DNA from: JBHENN01 sp046262015
Lineage (GTDB): Bacteria > Actinomycetota > CADDZG01 > WHSQ01
DNA: 64,000 bases
Reading direction: 5' to 3'
Assembly (NCBI GenBank): GCA_046262015.1
Contig: JBHENN010000097.1
Span: forward strand, 1 to 64,000
This document shows, in pieces, positions 43,021 to 52,390 of this stretch. The translations under genes were made by a program, and so were the position numbers. Numbering within the stretch: position 1 is the first letter of the stretch; the number at the start of each line of letters is the position of its first letter. The notes beneath the pieces were generated by a model. It was not told the DNA's origin. It saw nothing but the letters and a program-made list of their open reading frames with translations, and did no database searches.

Positions 43021-44535
43021 GTGGGCCGCTCTCGCTCCGTGGGACCCGTGCGACGCGCCCTGCGCGTGCTCCCGGTCCTCGGACTGGTCGCTTCGGCGCT
43101 CGCGGGGACCACCTCCCCGGCGCGCGCCGCCACGGCTGCGGTCGCCATACGTGACAACTTCTTCTCACCCCGGGAGGTACGGATCGATCCGGGCGACCGG
43201 GTCGTCTGGACCAACGAGACCACTAACGACCACACGGTCACGTCCGACGAACGCCTCTTCGACTCGAGGAGGCTCGAGCCGGGCGAGACCTTCGCGCGCA
43301 CCTTCCGCAAGGAGGGCTACTACTTCTATCACTGCAAGCTGCACGGGGCGAAGGACCGGGTGGGGATGTGGGGAGTGGTGATCGTCGGAGATCCGCCGGT
43401 TCCGCCCGAGCTGCGGAAGCGGGGCAACGTCCGCCCGAAGATGGTGGTTCCGCGTGACTTCCCCACGATCCAGGCCGCGGTCGACCGCGCCAGCCCTCGC
43501 ACCCGCATCCTGATCCGCCCCGGCGTCTACCGCGAGGACGTGGTAGTCACGACACGCGGCCTGATCCTGCAAGGGGTCGACCGGTTCCGGACCGTGATCC
43601 ACGGGGGGGACAAGAAGTACAACGGGATCCTCGTCGACGGTGCGAACAACGTGACGGTCAGGAACCTCACGGTGCGCAACTACCTGACCAACGGCATCTT
43701 CTTCAACAACGTCACCGGCTACACGGTGAACCGCGTCGATGCGATCAAGGGGCGCACCTACGGGATCTACGCATTCGACTCCTACGACGGCGTCATCAAG
43801 AACTCGTTCGCATGGGGCAGCGGGGACGGTGGGATCTACGTCGGCCAGTGCTTCGGGTGCGGGGCGGTGATCGAGAACGTGACCTCCCAATACAGCTACC
43901 TCGGCTACTCGGGCACGAATGCCACGGGCGTCACCATCCGCGACTCGGTGTTCAAGCACAACGGCGCCGGCATCGTCCCCAACACGCTTCCGACCGAGGA
44001 CCTCGGACCCGGGCGCGGCACCTTCATCTACAACAACCTCGTCGTGAAGAACAACTACGAGACCGTCCCGGCGGCCGGGTTCTCCGAGGACGCCGGCATC
44101 CCCTTCGGGACGGGGGTCTGGCTGGCCGGTGTGTCCAACAACGTCGTCCGCGACAACGACATCAGGAACCACAAGCGCTATGGGGTGCTCGTCTCCCAGA
44201 GCCTCGACGAGAGCCTGCCGATGAACAACACCGTGGTCGGCAACCGGGTCCGCAACTCAGATTCGGACGGGAACGGCTACGGCTACGACCTCGCGTGGGA
44301 CGGGACCGGCGCGAACAACTGCTTCACCCGCAACAAGGTCCGCGGCCCCACCGGACCACCCCGTATCCAGCTGCTGTTCGCGTGCGCCAATCGACCGTTC
44401 GTCGGCGCACCGTTCCCACCGGTGCAAGCCGACCTCGCGGTGTCGCTGACGGCCGTGGCGACGCGCCCCCAGAAGGAGCCGCCCGAGCCCAACCGCCCAC
44501 GCTGCCAGCGAGGGCGCGCCGGGTGCTCGAGGTGA
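43021..44535 (+). CDS. Exported cupredoxin fused to a right-handed beta-helix domain
   Basis: The 504-residue protein has a signal peptide and then a plastocyanin/amicyanin-like domain (about 38-125) with ligands in NDHTV and YHCKLHG...GMWG. A parallel beta-helix follows (about 140-450: FPTIQAAVDRASPRTRILIRPGVYRE and many NNVTVRNLTVRN-type rungs), as in NosD and pectate-lyase-like surface proteins. It may deliver or use copper outside the cell. GTG 43021 is adjacent to the oxidase stop, and the next gene overlaps by four bases. Confidence 0.82.
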   Translation: MGRSRSVGPVRRALRVLPVLGLVASALAGTTSPARAATAAVAIRDNFFSPREVRIDPGDRVVWTNETTNDHTVTSDERLFDSRRLEPGETFARTFRKEGYYFYHCKLHGAKDRVGMWGVVIVGDPPVPPELRKRGNVRPKMVVPRDFPTIQAAVDRASPRTRILIRPGVYREDVVVTTRGLILQGVDRFRTVIHGGDKKYNGILVDGANNVTVRNLTVRNYLTNGIFFNNVTGYTVNRVDAIKGRTYGIYAFDSYDGVIKNSFAWGSGDGGIYVGQCFGCGAVIENVTSQYSYLGYSGTNATGVTIRDSVFKHNGAGIVPNTLPTEDLGPGRGTFIYNNLVVKNNYETVPAAGFSEDAGIPFGTGVWLAGVSNNVVRDNDIRNHKRYGVLVSQSLDESLPMNNTVVGNRVRNSDSDGNGYGYDLAWDGTGANNCFTRNKVRGPTGPPRIQLLFACANRPFVGAPFPPVQADLAVSLTAVATRPQKEPPEPNRPRCQRGRAGCSR

Positions 44536-46289
44536 GGACGCCGGCGAGGCGCGTCCTCGCCGGTGGGGGAGCGGGGCTGGCGCTGCTAGCGGCTGCGGCG
44601 TGGCCGTCTCCGCAAGCGCCGCCCGCGCGTGCGGCCACGGCGGCCGCCCAGGGGCCAACGACGCTCGACCGCACGATCGTCGCGAAAGGCGAGCGGGACC
44701 TCGCGTACGGCGGGGGGGAGCCGCGTATCACGCGCCATCTCGACTGGCCCCACGGACGCGGCGGAGGCCGGGCGCTCGCCGGCTTCAAGCACCTCAGCGA
44801 CGTCCACGTGATCGACGAGGAGTCCCCGGCGAGGGTCGAATGGATGGACGCATGCACCGTGCCGGAACTGGGGACCCAGGACGAGGCGGACAAGGGCGTT
44901 ACGGGCGCGTACCGCGTTCACGAGTCGCTCTCGACCCAGGTGGGCGACGCCATGCTTCGGCGCCTGGCGGCCATCACCCGCGGGCCCGCCACGAACGTCC
45001 CGCTGAGCTTCGCTATCTCGACCGGGGACAACGCCGATAACAATCAGGTCAACGAGACCCGCTGGTTCGTCGACCTGCTCGACGGGGAGGTGGTCGACCC
45101 GAACTCGGGTGCGAGGAGCTACGACGGCTACACGCGCGAGCAGTTCGCGGACGCGCTCGATCTCGAGACCCTCGAGCTCGCCCAGCAGCCGTTCGACGCG
45201 ATCGGAACCAAGATCCCGTGGTACGCGGTCCTCGGCAACCACGACGGCCTCGCCCAGGGCAACGCGCCCGGCTTCCCGTTCGAGAGCATCGCCGTCGGCG
45301 GCCGCAAGGTCTTCATCGCGATCGAGGGTTACTCGAACTGCCCCGACGGGCCCGACGACCTCCAGGGCCTCCAGGACATCGTGACCGCCGCCCTGAGCAA
45401 CTCGTCGCGCGAGGTGCCGGCCGATCCCGCGCGTCACTTCATGACCCACGATGAGCTCGTGGAGCAATATTTCGACACGACCGGTAAGCCCGTCGGCCAC
45501 GGCCTCGCGCGGGCGCCCCAGGACCCGATGTTCGGGTCGCGCGCCGGGTACTACAGCTTCCCGATCGCCCCGAAGATCCGCGGGATCAGCCTGGATACGA
45601 TCGCCTACGCCGGGGGCGACGACGGTCACATACCCGATCCTCAGTTCCGCTGGCTGGAGGAGGAGCTGCTGAAGTGGTCGCGAGTGTACCTCGACCCGAC
45701 GGGCGCGCACGCCCGCAACCCGGGCGGGAAGGACCGCATGATCGTGCTGTTCTCACACCACTCCTCGCCGAAGCTGGCGAATCCCGGGGTCGACCCGGCG
45801 GGTGCGCCCTACCACTGCTTCCGGCGGACCGACCAGCCCGAGTGCGCGGACGGCGAGGGTCTGGACGGCCTGCTGAAGCGCTTCCCCAACGTGATCGCAT
45901 GGGTCAACGGCCACGAGCACAACAACGCCGTCCGCCGCTTCCCCGCGGCCGCGGGCCAAGACCCCGACCGAGGCTACTGGGAGCTGAACACCGCGGCGCA
46001 CATCGACTGGCCCCAGCAGGCCCGGCTGATCGAGATCGCGTGGAAGCCGGGACGAGGGCGACGCGCGGACACGGTCTTCATCTACGGGACGGTGGTCGAC
46101 CACGCCGCGGCGCCCGATCCGGATCGTGCACGGCAATCACCGATCGCATATCTCGCCTCGCTCTCACGCGTCGAGGCCTACTACGACGCGTGCGTGCGGA
46201 CGGCCCAGGCCAAGTGCATCGCGAGCGGAAGACCGAAGGACAGGAACGTGAAGCTCGTGCAGAAAGCGCCTTTCGACCTCGGGCGCTGA
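44532..46289 (+). CDS. Exported metallophosphoesterase
   Basis: The 585-residue protein has a signal peptide with twin arginines (ARRVLAGGGAG) and the calcineurin-like motifs LSDVHVIDE, STGDNADNN, LGNHDG and VNGHEHNN. Length and spacing resemble the actinobacterial PPA1498-type family (TIGR03767). The substrate is unknown; phosphodiester hydrolysis outside the membrane is expected. GTG 44532 overlaps the previous stop; GTG 44523 is possible. Confidence 0.85.
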   Translation: MRTPARRVLAGGGAGLALLAAAAWPSPQAPPARAATAAAQGPTTLDRTIVAKGERDLAYGGGEPRITRHLDWPHGRGGGRALAGFKHLSDVHVIDEESPARVEWMDACTVPELGTQDEADKGVTGAYRVHESLSTQVGDAMLRRLAAITRGPATNVPLSFAISTGDNADNNQVNETRWFVDLLDGEVVDPNSGARSYDGYTREQFADALDLETLELAQQPFDAIGTKIPWYAVLGNHDGLAQGNAPGFPFESIAVGGRKVFIAIEGYSNCPDGPDDLQGLQDIVTAALSNSSREVPADPARHFMTHDELVEQYFDTTGKPVGHGLARAPQDPMFGSRAGYYSFPIAPKIRGISLDTIAYAGGDDGHIPDPQFRWLEEELLKWSRVYLDPTGAHARNPGGKDRMIVLFSHHSSPKLANPGVDPAGAPYHCFRRTDQPECADGEGLDGLLKRFPNVIAWVNGHEHNNAVRRFPAAAGQDPDRGYWELNTAAHIDWPQQARLIEIAWKPGRGRRADTVFIYGTVVDHAAAPDPDRARQSPIAYLASLSRVEAYYDACVRTAQAKCIASGRPKDRNVKLVQKAPFDLGR

Positions 46290-46334
46290 CCCCGTCGCCG
46301 GGCGATGACGCGCTCTCATGCGCGGCTGCGCCCG

Positions 46335-46340
46335 TATAGT
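46335..46340 (+). promoter_or_regulatory. -10 box (TATAGT) for the permease gene
   Basis: TATAGT is a near-consensus -10. An ATG two bases later (46343) would lie upstream of the transcript start, so the ATG at 46352 is preferred for the permease. Confidence 0.45.
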
Positions 46341-46351
46341 CGATGAGAGAC

Positions 46352-47374
46352 ATGGCCACCTCCCCGGCCGTCGCCACACCGATCGCGACCCGGCGCGCGC
46401 CCGTGCTCGTCGGCGCGGCGGTGGTGGCCGCGCTCGTCGCTGCCCGTCTCCTCGACCTCGGCGAAACCGCGGTCGCTCCGATGTTCGTCATCATCTTCAC
46501 CGCGATCTTCACCGAGGCACTGCCGTTCGTCCTCCTCGGCGCGATCGCCGCCGCGGCGATCGAGGTCTACGTCTCCGACACCGCGTTCGCGCGCGTCGCA
46601 CGCCTGCCGGTTGCGCTCCAGCTCCCCGCGGCGGCTCTGGGGGGATTCGCCTTCCCCGTCTGTGAATGCGGGTCGGTGCCGGTGGCGCGCCGGCTGATCC
46701 GCCGCGGCATCCATCCCTCTGCGGGGCTCGCGTTCATGCTCGCGTCGCCGATCTTCAATCCGATCGTCCTGGCATCGACCTACATCGCGTACCAACAGCG
46801 ACTGCTCGGCATGCAGATGGTTGTGGCCCGAGCGGCGCTGGGATTCGGTGTCGCGCTGGTCGTCGCGTGGGCGTTGGGATCCGATGGAGCCAAGGAGCTG
46901 CTGCGATCGCGTCCCGACGATGTCGTCGAGCCCGCGTCCGGCGAAACGGACGGTACCTCGCGCTCCCGGGGGAGGGACTTCGTCGGGCATCTGACCGCCG
47001 ACCTCTTCTTCATGGGCAGGTTCCTCTTGCTCGGGGCCGCGATCTCGGCCGCGCTGCAGACCGCGCTCCCGCAGAGCCTCATCGCGGGTATCGCACGCAC
47101 GCCGCTCGTCGCCGGCCTGGCGCTGATGGCGGTGGCGTACGTCTCGTCGCTGTGCTCCGAAGCCGACGCGTTCGTGGCCGTCTCGTTCAGCCAGTTCCCG
47201 TTGAGCTCGCAGCTCGCCTTCCTCGTGTTCGGGCCCATCCTCGACCTCAAGCTGACACTGCTGTACGGCGCGACCTTCCGCCGGAGGTTCGCGCTGCGGC
47301 TGGCACTGACCGCGGTGCCGGTGGTGCTTGCCGGCACGCTCTGGTTCGAAGTCTTGATCGGAGCCCCCGCGTGA
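46352..47374 (+). CDS. DUF318/ArsP-family permease
   Basis: The protein of about 340 residues has around eight membrane helices in two repeats. The motif FPVCECGSVPVARRLIRRG, with its Cys-x-Cys, and LASPIFNPIVLAST are diagnostic of COG0701 permeases (YcgR/ArsP). A second Cys motif SLCSEADAFVA lies in the second half. Such permeases occur with TIGR03943 proteins as here; metal or organoarsenical transport has been proposed. The linker between halves (residues about 175-210) is charged. Confidence 0.85.
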   Translation: MATSPAVATPIATRRAPVLVGAAVVAALVAARLLDLGETAVAPMFVIIFTAIFTEALPFVLLGAIAAAAIEVYVSDTAFARVARLPVALQLPAAALGGFAFPVCECGSVPVARRLIRRGIHPSAGLAFMLASPIFNPIVLASTYIAYQQRLLGMQMVVARAALGFGVALVVAWALGSDGAKELLRSRPDDVVEPASGETDGTSRSRGRDFVGHLTADLFFMGRFLLLGAAISAALQTALPQSLIAGIARTPLVAGLALMAVAYVSSLCSEADAFVAVSFSQFPLSSQLAFLVFGPILDLKLTLLYGATFRRRFALRLALTAVPVVLAGTLWFEVLIGAPA

Positions 47375-48078
47375 CCAGGCAGCGCCTCCACCTCGTCGTG
47401 GTAGCAGCCTGGGCCGTGTTCTTCGTGTGGTTGATCGCCACCGGAGAGATCGTGCGCTACATCGGCCCCCGAACGAAGTGGGTCGTGTGGTTCGGAGCCG
47501 CCGCACTGATCGCCACGGGGATCGCACTCGCCGTGGTGGCGCGCCGCCCGGATCCTCGGCGCGCCGCGCCGCTTGGGGTGGGGGAGACGATCGGCATACT
47601 GGCCCTGCTGCTTCCGATCGTCGCGGTCGTCGTGGTGCCCCAACCGAACCTGGGGGCCCTGGGAGCTTCCCGCAAGCTGATCGGAGGGCTGGCCGCGACC
47701 GGCGGGTTCGTCCCGGTACCGGATGGCGGAGCGGTCTCGTTCCAGGAGATCAGCTTCGCCTCCCGGTCCCCGGGATACGCAGCGTCCCTCGGGGTGAGCG
47801 AGGGCGTCCCGGTCGACCTCACCGGGTTCGTGACGCACCCGGCCGGATCGCCGCCCGGGACGTTCGCGCTGACCCGTTTCGCGATCTTCTGCTGCGCCGC
47901 CGACGCGACCCCTTACTCGGTCGCGGTCGATCCCACGGGTGCCGCGGGGAACGATGACTTCCCCGACGACACCTGGCTCACGGTGAAGGGAGCTCTCGCG
48001 CGCGTGGACGGCTCGTTCGTGCTGCTCGCCGACGACATCATCGCTGTCGACGAGCCCAAAGACCCGTACGTCTACTGA
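47371..48078 (+). CDS. TIGR03943/DUF1980 family membrane protein
   Basis: The 235-residue protein has two N-terminal helices, a third near residue 75 and an extracytoplasmic domain with FAIFCCAADATPYSVAV, the double-cysteine signature of the YcgQ family. It overlaps the permease by four bases. The YcgR-YcgQ pair is often found near metal-homeostasis genes, which fits the copper-type proteins around it. Confidence 0.85.
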   Translation: MTRQRLHLVVVAAWAVFFVWLIATGEIVRYIGPRTKWVVWFGAAALIATGIALAVVARRPDPRRAAPLGVGETIGILALLLPIVAVVVVPQPNLGALGASRKLIGGLAATGGFVPVPDGGAVSFQEISFASRSPGYAASLGVSEGVPVDLTGFVTHPAGSPPGTFALTRFAIFCCAADATPYSVAVDPTGAAGNDDFPDDTWLTVKGALARVDGSFVLLADDIIAVDEPKDPYVY

Positions 48079-48085
48079 GGTCCGG

Positions 48086-49555
48086 TTACGCCTCGATCCC
48101 GTGCCACGGCGCGGCCACCGCGGTGCGCGCCCCCGGCTCGCCCCCCAGGAAGAACATGCGTTGTTCGACATCGTTGCCGGGGTCGGCGTCGAGGAGGAGC
48201 CCGGTCGGGTTGGCATGGACCCGGATGTAGTACCAGCCGTTGGGCAGCCCGGTGACCTCGAGCGACTGACCCGGGATCCCCTGGTAGTAGGTGTCGCCCC
48301 AGCCCGGCTCGAGGTGCTCGCGCACCCACACCGAGCTCGAACCACCGCACTGGGTGTGGAGGCCGTCCTCGCTGTAGCCGGTCCAGGTCGCGCCTTTAAG
48401 GGTCAGGTCGACGGCGTCGGTCGGAACGATGCAGAACGCCTGCTTGCCGCTCCGCACGACCTCGGCGCTCTCCCGATCGACCAGGGAGTACTGCGCGAAC
48501 TGCTCGAAGTGCCAGTGGTGGTGACGGCGGCGGTCGTCGTACTCGAACGTGCCCGACGGCGCCCGCCCGACGACGTTGCCGTCAGGATCGTAGAAGTACT
48601 GGTACGCGTCCATCGTGTCGGTGCCCGAGCGCCGGAACCCTTCGACCACCAAGGGGCCGGGCCCGGCGTTCCAGACATTCGCCGCGAAGTCGACATAGTC
48701 GCGCTCGTTGCGGCTCGACGTCGCGAGCGACCAGGCAGGCAGGGCGGCGAGGTCGGGGAGCGCGCTCGGGTCCGGTGATGTGGTGGTGGGCACACCTTCG
48801 GTGGGTCCGGCGCCGTAGATGTCGGAGCCATCCCGGTGGTAGTAGACCTCCTTGCCCCGGTGGCCTCCCTTCTCGATCGTGACCTTCAGGGTGACCAGGC
48901 GGTCGGCCTCGGCGATCGCGAACAGGTCGGCGTAGGTGCGGGTGATGGCCACCGTCGTGGTGTAGGTCCCTGCGGGGACGCGCATCGTGGCCGACCCGCC
49001 TTCGTAGTCGCCGCCGCCCAGAGCCGGGACCGCCCAGTGATCCTCGATGCCCCAGACCATCCCGCGCAGGAAGGGGAACCCGGTAGCGCAGAAGTAGGGA
49101 TAGCGAACCACGTCCGATCCCTGGTCGCTGAGCCGCTGGCGTTCGTAGCTGTTGGGACAGAGGGTGAAGCGCCGGCGCGCCACCTTCTCGCCGTCCGCGT
49201 CCCGGAAGGTCACTACCAGGGCCCTCCTCAGGCCGGAGAAGCCGTCGAGCAGCTCGGCCGGGAGCGTGCGGATCACATCACCGGTGGCGGCGTCGACCTG
49301 GGCCGCCTGGATCGGCTCGCCGAAGCTGGACCGACCCACCCGGATCTCGAAGTCACCCCCGACGGGCGTCATCAGGACCCCGAGGTCGAGGTAGACACGC
49401 CGGTCGTAGCGCTGCAGAGTGACCTCGCCCTTACTCGTCAGCAGGCGCAGCGACGGGGTCTCTGCGCTGCGGGCCGGAAGCGCTCCCGCCAGCGACGCCC
49501 CCACGACGGCAACGATGGCTCCGATGCTCACGCGACGCCGGTTGCTCGGTTTCAC
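48086..49555 (-). CDS. Exported lysyl-oxidase-like protein
   Basis: The 489-residue protein has a signal peptide (about residues 1-32) and a C-terminal lysyl-oxidase-like domain with the copper motif HHHWHFEQFAQYSL near residue 345. Its N-terminal part is beta-rich. Bacterial homologues oxidise primary amines; the substrate is unknown. GTG 49555 is chosen because upstream sequence is not signal-like. It is convergent with the TIGR03943 gene and divergent from the FG-GAP gene. Confidence 0.82.
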   Translation of the reverse strand: MKPSNRRRVSIGAIVAVVGASLAGALPARSAETPSLRLLTSKGEVTLQRYDRRVYLDLGVLMTPVGGDFEIRVGRSSFGEPIQAAQVDAATGDVIRTLPAELLDGFSGLRRALVVTFRDADGEKVARRRFTLCPNSYERQRLSDQGSDVVRYPYFCATGFPFLRGMVWGIEDHWAVPALGGGDYEGGSATMRVPAGTYTTTVAITRTYADLFAIAEADRLVTLKVTIEKGGHRGKEVYYHRDGSDIYGAGPTEGVPTTTSPDPSALPDLAALPAWSLATSSRNERDYVDFAANVWNAGPGPLVVEGFRRSGTDTMDAYQYFYDPDGNVVGRAPSGTFEYDDRRRHHHWHFEQFAQYSLVDRESAEVVRSGKQAFCIVPTDAVDLTLKGATWTGYSEDGLHTQCGGSSSVWVREHLEPGWGDTYYQGIPGQSLEVTGLPNGWYYIRVHANPTGLLLDADPGNDVEQRMFFLGGEPGARTAVAAPWHGIEA

Positions 49556-49814
49556 GGTCCACCCACTTTCCCTGGTCCACGAGGTACGTACGTCCACAAG
49601 ACGCCCGAGCGGCTCCGGAGGTTCCCCGCGCACAGGAACCCGCACCAACCCCGGGTTCGAGGTCGTCACCGTAGGTATCGTCCGGGGGGTGCCGTTCTTG
49701 AACGGGGCCGATAGTCTGGCCCGGATCCCATGCGCTTCCGGAGACGGCTGCAGACGGCCGCAGACCGCCGGACAGAGGGCGTGGGGCGAGCGCGCGACGA
49801 GAGAGCCGGGGGAT
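49556..49814. other. Divergent intergenic region
   Basis: These 259 bases separate the divergent lysyl-oxidase-like and FG-GAP genes and probably hold both promoters. TAGTCT at about 49713-49718 is a possible plus-strand -10. I see no gene. Confidence 0.4.
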
Positions 49815-51344
49815 ATGAGGGGCCGAGTGATCCAGAGAGCGGTGGAGCGCGCCCGCGGGGCGGGCCCGCGGCGAGGCCGCACGCCGAGGCTGGCGGCCGC
49901 CCTCAGCGCGACCCTCCTGGCCGCCAGCGTCGTCGCGGCGGCATCGCCCGGCCGCGGGGCGACCTCGTGGGTGGATCTCGCCACCGAGCCGGTGATCGCC
50001 TTCGAGGACGTGCCGCGCATGGTCCCCGGAGGGGACGTCAACGGGGACGGCCGGGCGGACATCGTGGGGACGCGCTGCTCCGCCGGGGCGGGCGCCGGGG
50101 TCGTGCTGGTCTACCTCGGACCGTTCGAGCGCACCGCGGACGGGACGACGAGGACGGGCGGTGAAGGCTTCCGGATCACCGGGAGCCGGCCGGCCGACTA
50201 CGCGTGCTCCGCCGCGCCGGCAGGCGACGTGAACGGCGACGGGCTCGACGACCTCCTGGTCGGTGCGCCCTATGCCGACAACAACAATCGAAGGGCCTCC
50301 GGAGCCGTCTACGTGGTGTTCGGCAGCGCGTCGCCCGAAGACGTCGACCTCGCCGACTTCGATGCAGGTCTCCAGGGGAGCCGCGGCTTCCGCATCGGCG
50401 GAGCGCAGGCCGCCGACTACGTCGGCAAGCAACTCGCAGGCGTCAAGGACGTCAACTCGGACGGGCTCCACGACGTGGTCGTGGGCGCGGCTCGCGCCGG
50501 CTCCGCGTACGTGGTCTTCGGCCGGCCCGGCCCTGCGCCCGTCGACCTCCTCACCTTCGAGCTGGGGATCCAGGGGCCCATGGGGTACCGGATCGACTTC
50601 GAGCCACCCACGATCGACGCCAACCTCTCGCTCGCCGGCGCCGGCGACGTGAACGGGGATCGGGTGCCCGACATCCTCCTGGGGCTCGTCCCCACCCGCC
50701 TGGCGGCGGGCTATGCGTACGTCGTGTACGGCAAGGCGGACGGGGTCGCGGTGCACGTGCGCGACCTGCGCGGCAAGGGGTTCAGGATCATGGGCCCGAA
50801 GCGTCGCGCCACCGCCGGCCGTGCCGTTGCGGGGGTCGGTGACGTCAACGGGGACGGCCTCGCCGACGTCGTGGTCGGCGCGCCCTACCTCGACTGCTGC
50901 CCCCGAGGGGGTGCCTACGTCGTGTTCGGCACGAGGAGTGGGGCCCCGGTCCAGCTGTCCGATCTCGGTCGCTCCGGGTTCCGGATCAGGGGCGCGACCA
51001 AGGGGCCGCGCGCCTACTACCACGACGAGGCCGGCTCGTCGGTGGCCCGCGCCGGAGACGTCAACGGGGATGGGCTGGCCGACGTCCTGCTCGGCGCGCC
51101 GTTCGCCGACCACCACCGCCGGTTCGACTCGGGGTCCGCCTACGTCGTCTTCGGCAAGAAGGGGAGCGGGGCGGTCGATCTCGGCTCCCTCGAGCACCGA
51201 GGGTTCAGGATCGACGGCGCACGGGCGCAGGGCTTCGCCGGACGTCACGTCGCGGGAGCGGGGGACCTCGACGGCGACGGGCTGGCCGACGTGCTGGTAT
51301 CGGCGTCGACCGCCGGCCTGAGCTATCTCGTCTGGGGCCGTTGA
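49815..51344 (+). CDS. Exported FG-GAP/integrin-alpha-like beta-propeller protein
   Basis: The 509-residue protein has a signal peptide and about seven FG-GAP repeats with calcium-binding DxNxDGxxD loops (GDVNGDGRADIVG, GDVNGDGLDDLLVGAPYAD, GDVNGDGLADVVVGAPYL and others), forming a seven-blade propeller. No catalytic domain is attached. The role is probably surface adhesion or binding. The ATG at 49815 is close to a GGGGG; GTG 49827 is an alternative. Confidence 0.85.
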   Translation: MRGRVIQRAVERARGAGPRRGRTPRLAAALSATLLAASVVAAASPGRGATSWVDLATEPVIAFEDVPRMVPGGDVNGDGRADIVGTRCSAGAGAGVVLVYLGPFERTADGTTRTGGEGFRITGSRPADYACSAAPAGDVNGDGLDDLLVGAPYADNNNRRASGAVYVVFGSASPEDVDLADFDAGLQGSRGFRIGGAQAADYVGKQLAGVKDVNSDGLHDVVVGAARAGSAYVVFGRPGPAPVDLLTFELGIQGPMGYRIDFEPPTIDANLSLAGAGDVNGDRVPDILLGLVPTRLAAGYAYVVYGKADGVAVHVRDLRGKGFRIMGPKRRATAGRAVAGVGDVNGDGLADVVVGAPYLDCCPRGGAYVVFGTRSGAPVQLSDLGRSGFRIRGATKGPRAYYHDEAGSSVARAGDVNGDGLADVLLGAPFADHHRRFDSGSAYVVFGKKGSGAVDLGSLEHRGFRIDGARAQGFAGRHVAGAGDLDGDGLADVLVSASTAGLSYLVWGR

Positions 51345-51368
51345 CACATCGGACCCGATCGTGGCCGC

Positions 51369-51905
51369 TTACCTGAGGGCGGCGGATCCCCGCGCGACGT
51401 CGTGCAGATGGTGGGCGGGATCGTGCATCAGATAGCGCGCCAGCGACTCGACCGTGAAACGTGCGCCGTCGCTCCGCTCCCCAGGGCGGGCCCACTGCTC
51501 TTCTTGCAGGGCATCGAACCGATCGGCGAGCCGCCCCGCGGCCTCCTCGAGCTCCGTGGCAACCTGGGGCGGGTCCTGCTCACCGTAGCGCTCCCGGACG
51601 GCGGTCTCGTCTTGATCCCAGTTGGGATACGCGGGCCCGTCCTGCTCCAGCATCATCTGTACGCGCTCATCGTAGAGACGGAAGACGTCCCGGACGTGAC
51701 ATCCGTACTCCAGCGCGGACCACACGCTCGCCAAGGGACGTGACCGGGCGGTGGGATCCGAGAGCACCTTGCGCCACTGGGCGGCGTTGGCGCGGATCAT
51801 CGCCCCCACCTCCTCCCGGGGGAACGACCGGACGTCGAACCCGCACTCCGGACAGACCCGCTGGAGGACCCACGTCCAGTCCTTGGTGTCCGGTGTGATC
51901 GCCAT
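51369..51905 (-). CDS. DinB-like four-helix-bundle protein
   Basis: The 178-residue protein fits the DinB/YfiT metal-dependent superfamily: GCHVRDVF supplies one His and HDPAHHLHDV the C-terminal pair. An N-terminal CPECG pair is added. Members include bacillithiol or mycothiol transferases and uncharacterised enzymes; nothing specific can be said here. It is convergent with the FG-GAP gene with 24 bases between stops. Confidence 0.78.
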   Translation of the reverse strand: MAITPDTKDWTWVLQRVCPECGFDVRSFPREEVGAMIRANAAQWRKVLSDPTARSRPLASVWSALEYGCHVRDVFRLYDERVQMMLEQDGPAYPNWDQDETAVRERYGEQDPPQVATELEEAAGRLADRFDALQEEQWARPGERSDGARFTVESLARYLMHDPAHHLHDVARGSAALR

Positions 51906-52009
51906 GGCTACGTGCTACCACGACCCAGGCAGGCGACGCGACCCAGGCAAGGAAGGCCGGCGCGCCGGGGGATCGTCTCGAACTGGTCGGGGACCATCTC
52001 TTGGGCCTA

Positions 52010-52037
52010 GCTTTACATAATCGATATTATGGGAGAT
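52010..52037. other. Candidate dif site for XerC/XerD
   Basis: On the minus strand this reads ATCTCCCATAA (11 bases, XerC-arm position), TATCGA (6-base centre) and TTATGTAAAGC (11 bases, XerD-arm position). The last arm matches the Bacillus subtilis arm TTATGTAAACT at nine of 11 positions, and CATAA/TTATG are inverted around a 6-bp centre as in known dif sites. It lies in an intergenic AT-rich patch. xerD is in the same window. Confidence 0.65.
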
Positions 52038-52070
52038 AGCTCCGGGCTGCGATCTGCCCGGAAGAGCTCG

Positions 52071-52301
52071 CTAGGTCTCGGTGCCGCGGCCCGTCTCGTT
52101 CTGGAGCTCCTCGATGCGCTTCGACGCGGCGGCCTTGGTGAGCGAGAGATCGACCTCTTCGCCGGCTTCCTGGGCGAGCGTTTGGAGGTAGCTCGCCTGG
52201 GCGCCCGTCATCGGCTCGTCGCCGGTGGTCCAGTCCTCGGGGTCTTTCCGGGTGCCCGATCCTGCCGCGTCGTTCGGGCCGCGCTGCGTCTCCTCGGTCA
52301 T
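52071..52301 (-). CDS. DUF3072 small protein
   Basis: The 76-residue product ends with the DUF3072 signature (PMTGAQASYLQTLAQEAGEEVDLSLTKAAASKRIEEL). Function is unknown. The ATG at 52301 is preceded by a perfect AGGAGG with four bases of spacing, which rules out the longer frame. Confidence 0.85.
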   Translation of the reverse strand: MTEETQRGPNDAAGSGTRKDPEDWTTGDEPMTGAQASYLQTLAQEAGEEVDLSLTKAAASKRIEELQNETGRGTET

Positions 52302-52378
52302 CCCGCCTCCTTGCCTCGCGGACGTCCCTGAAGGCTCTATACCCCATGCGGGTGGTAGCGAACACACGTTCGCCCCCC

Positions 52379-52384
52379 TAAGCT
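52379..52384 (+). promoter_or_regulatory. Candidate -10 box for leaderless alkA
   Basis: TAAGCT lies six bases before the ATG at 52391. Confidence 0.45.
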
Positions 52385-52390
52385 GGGGCC

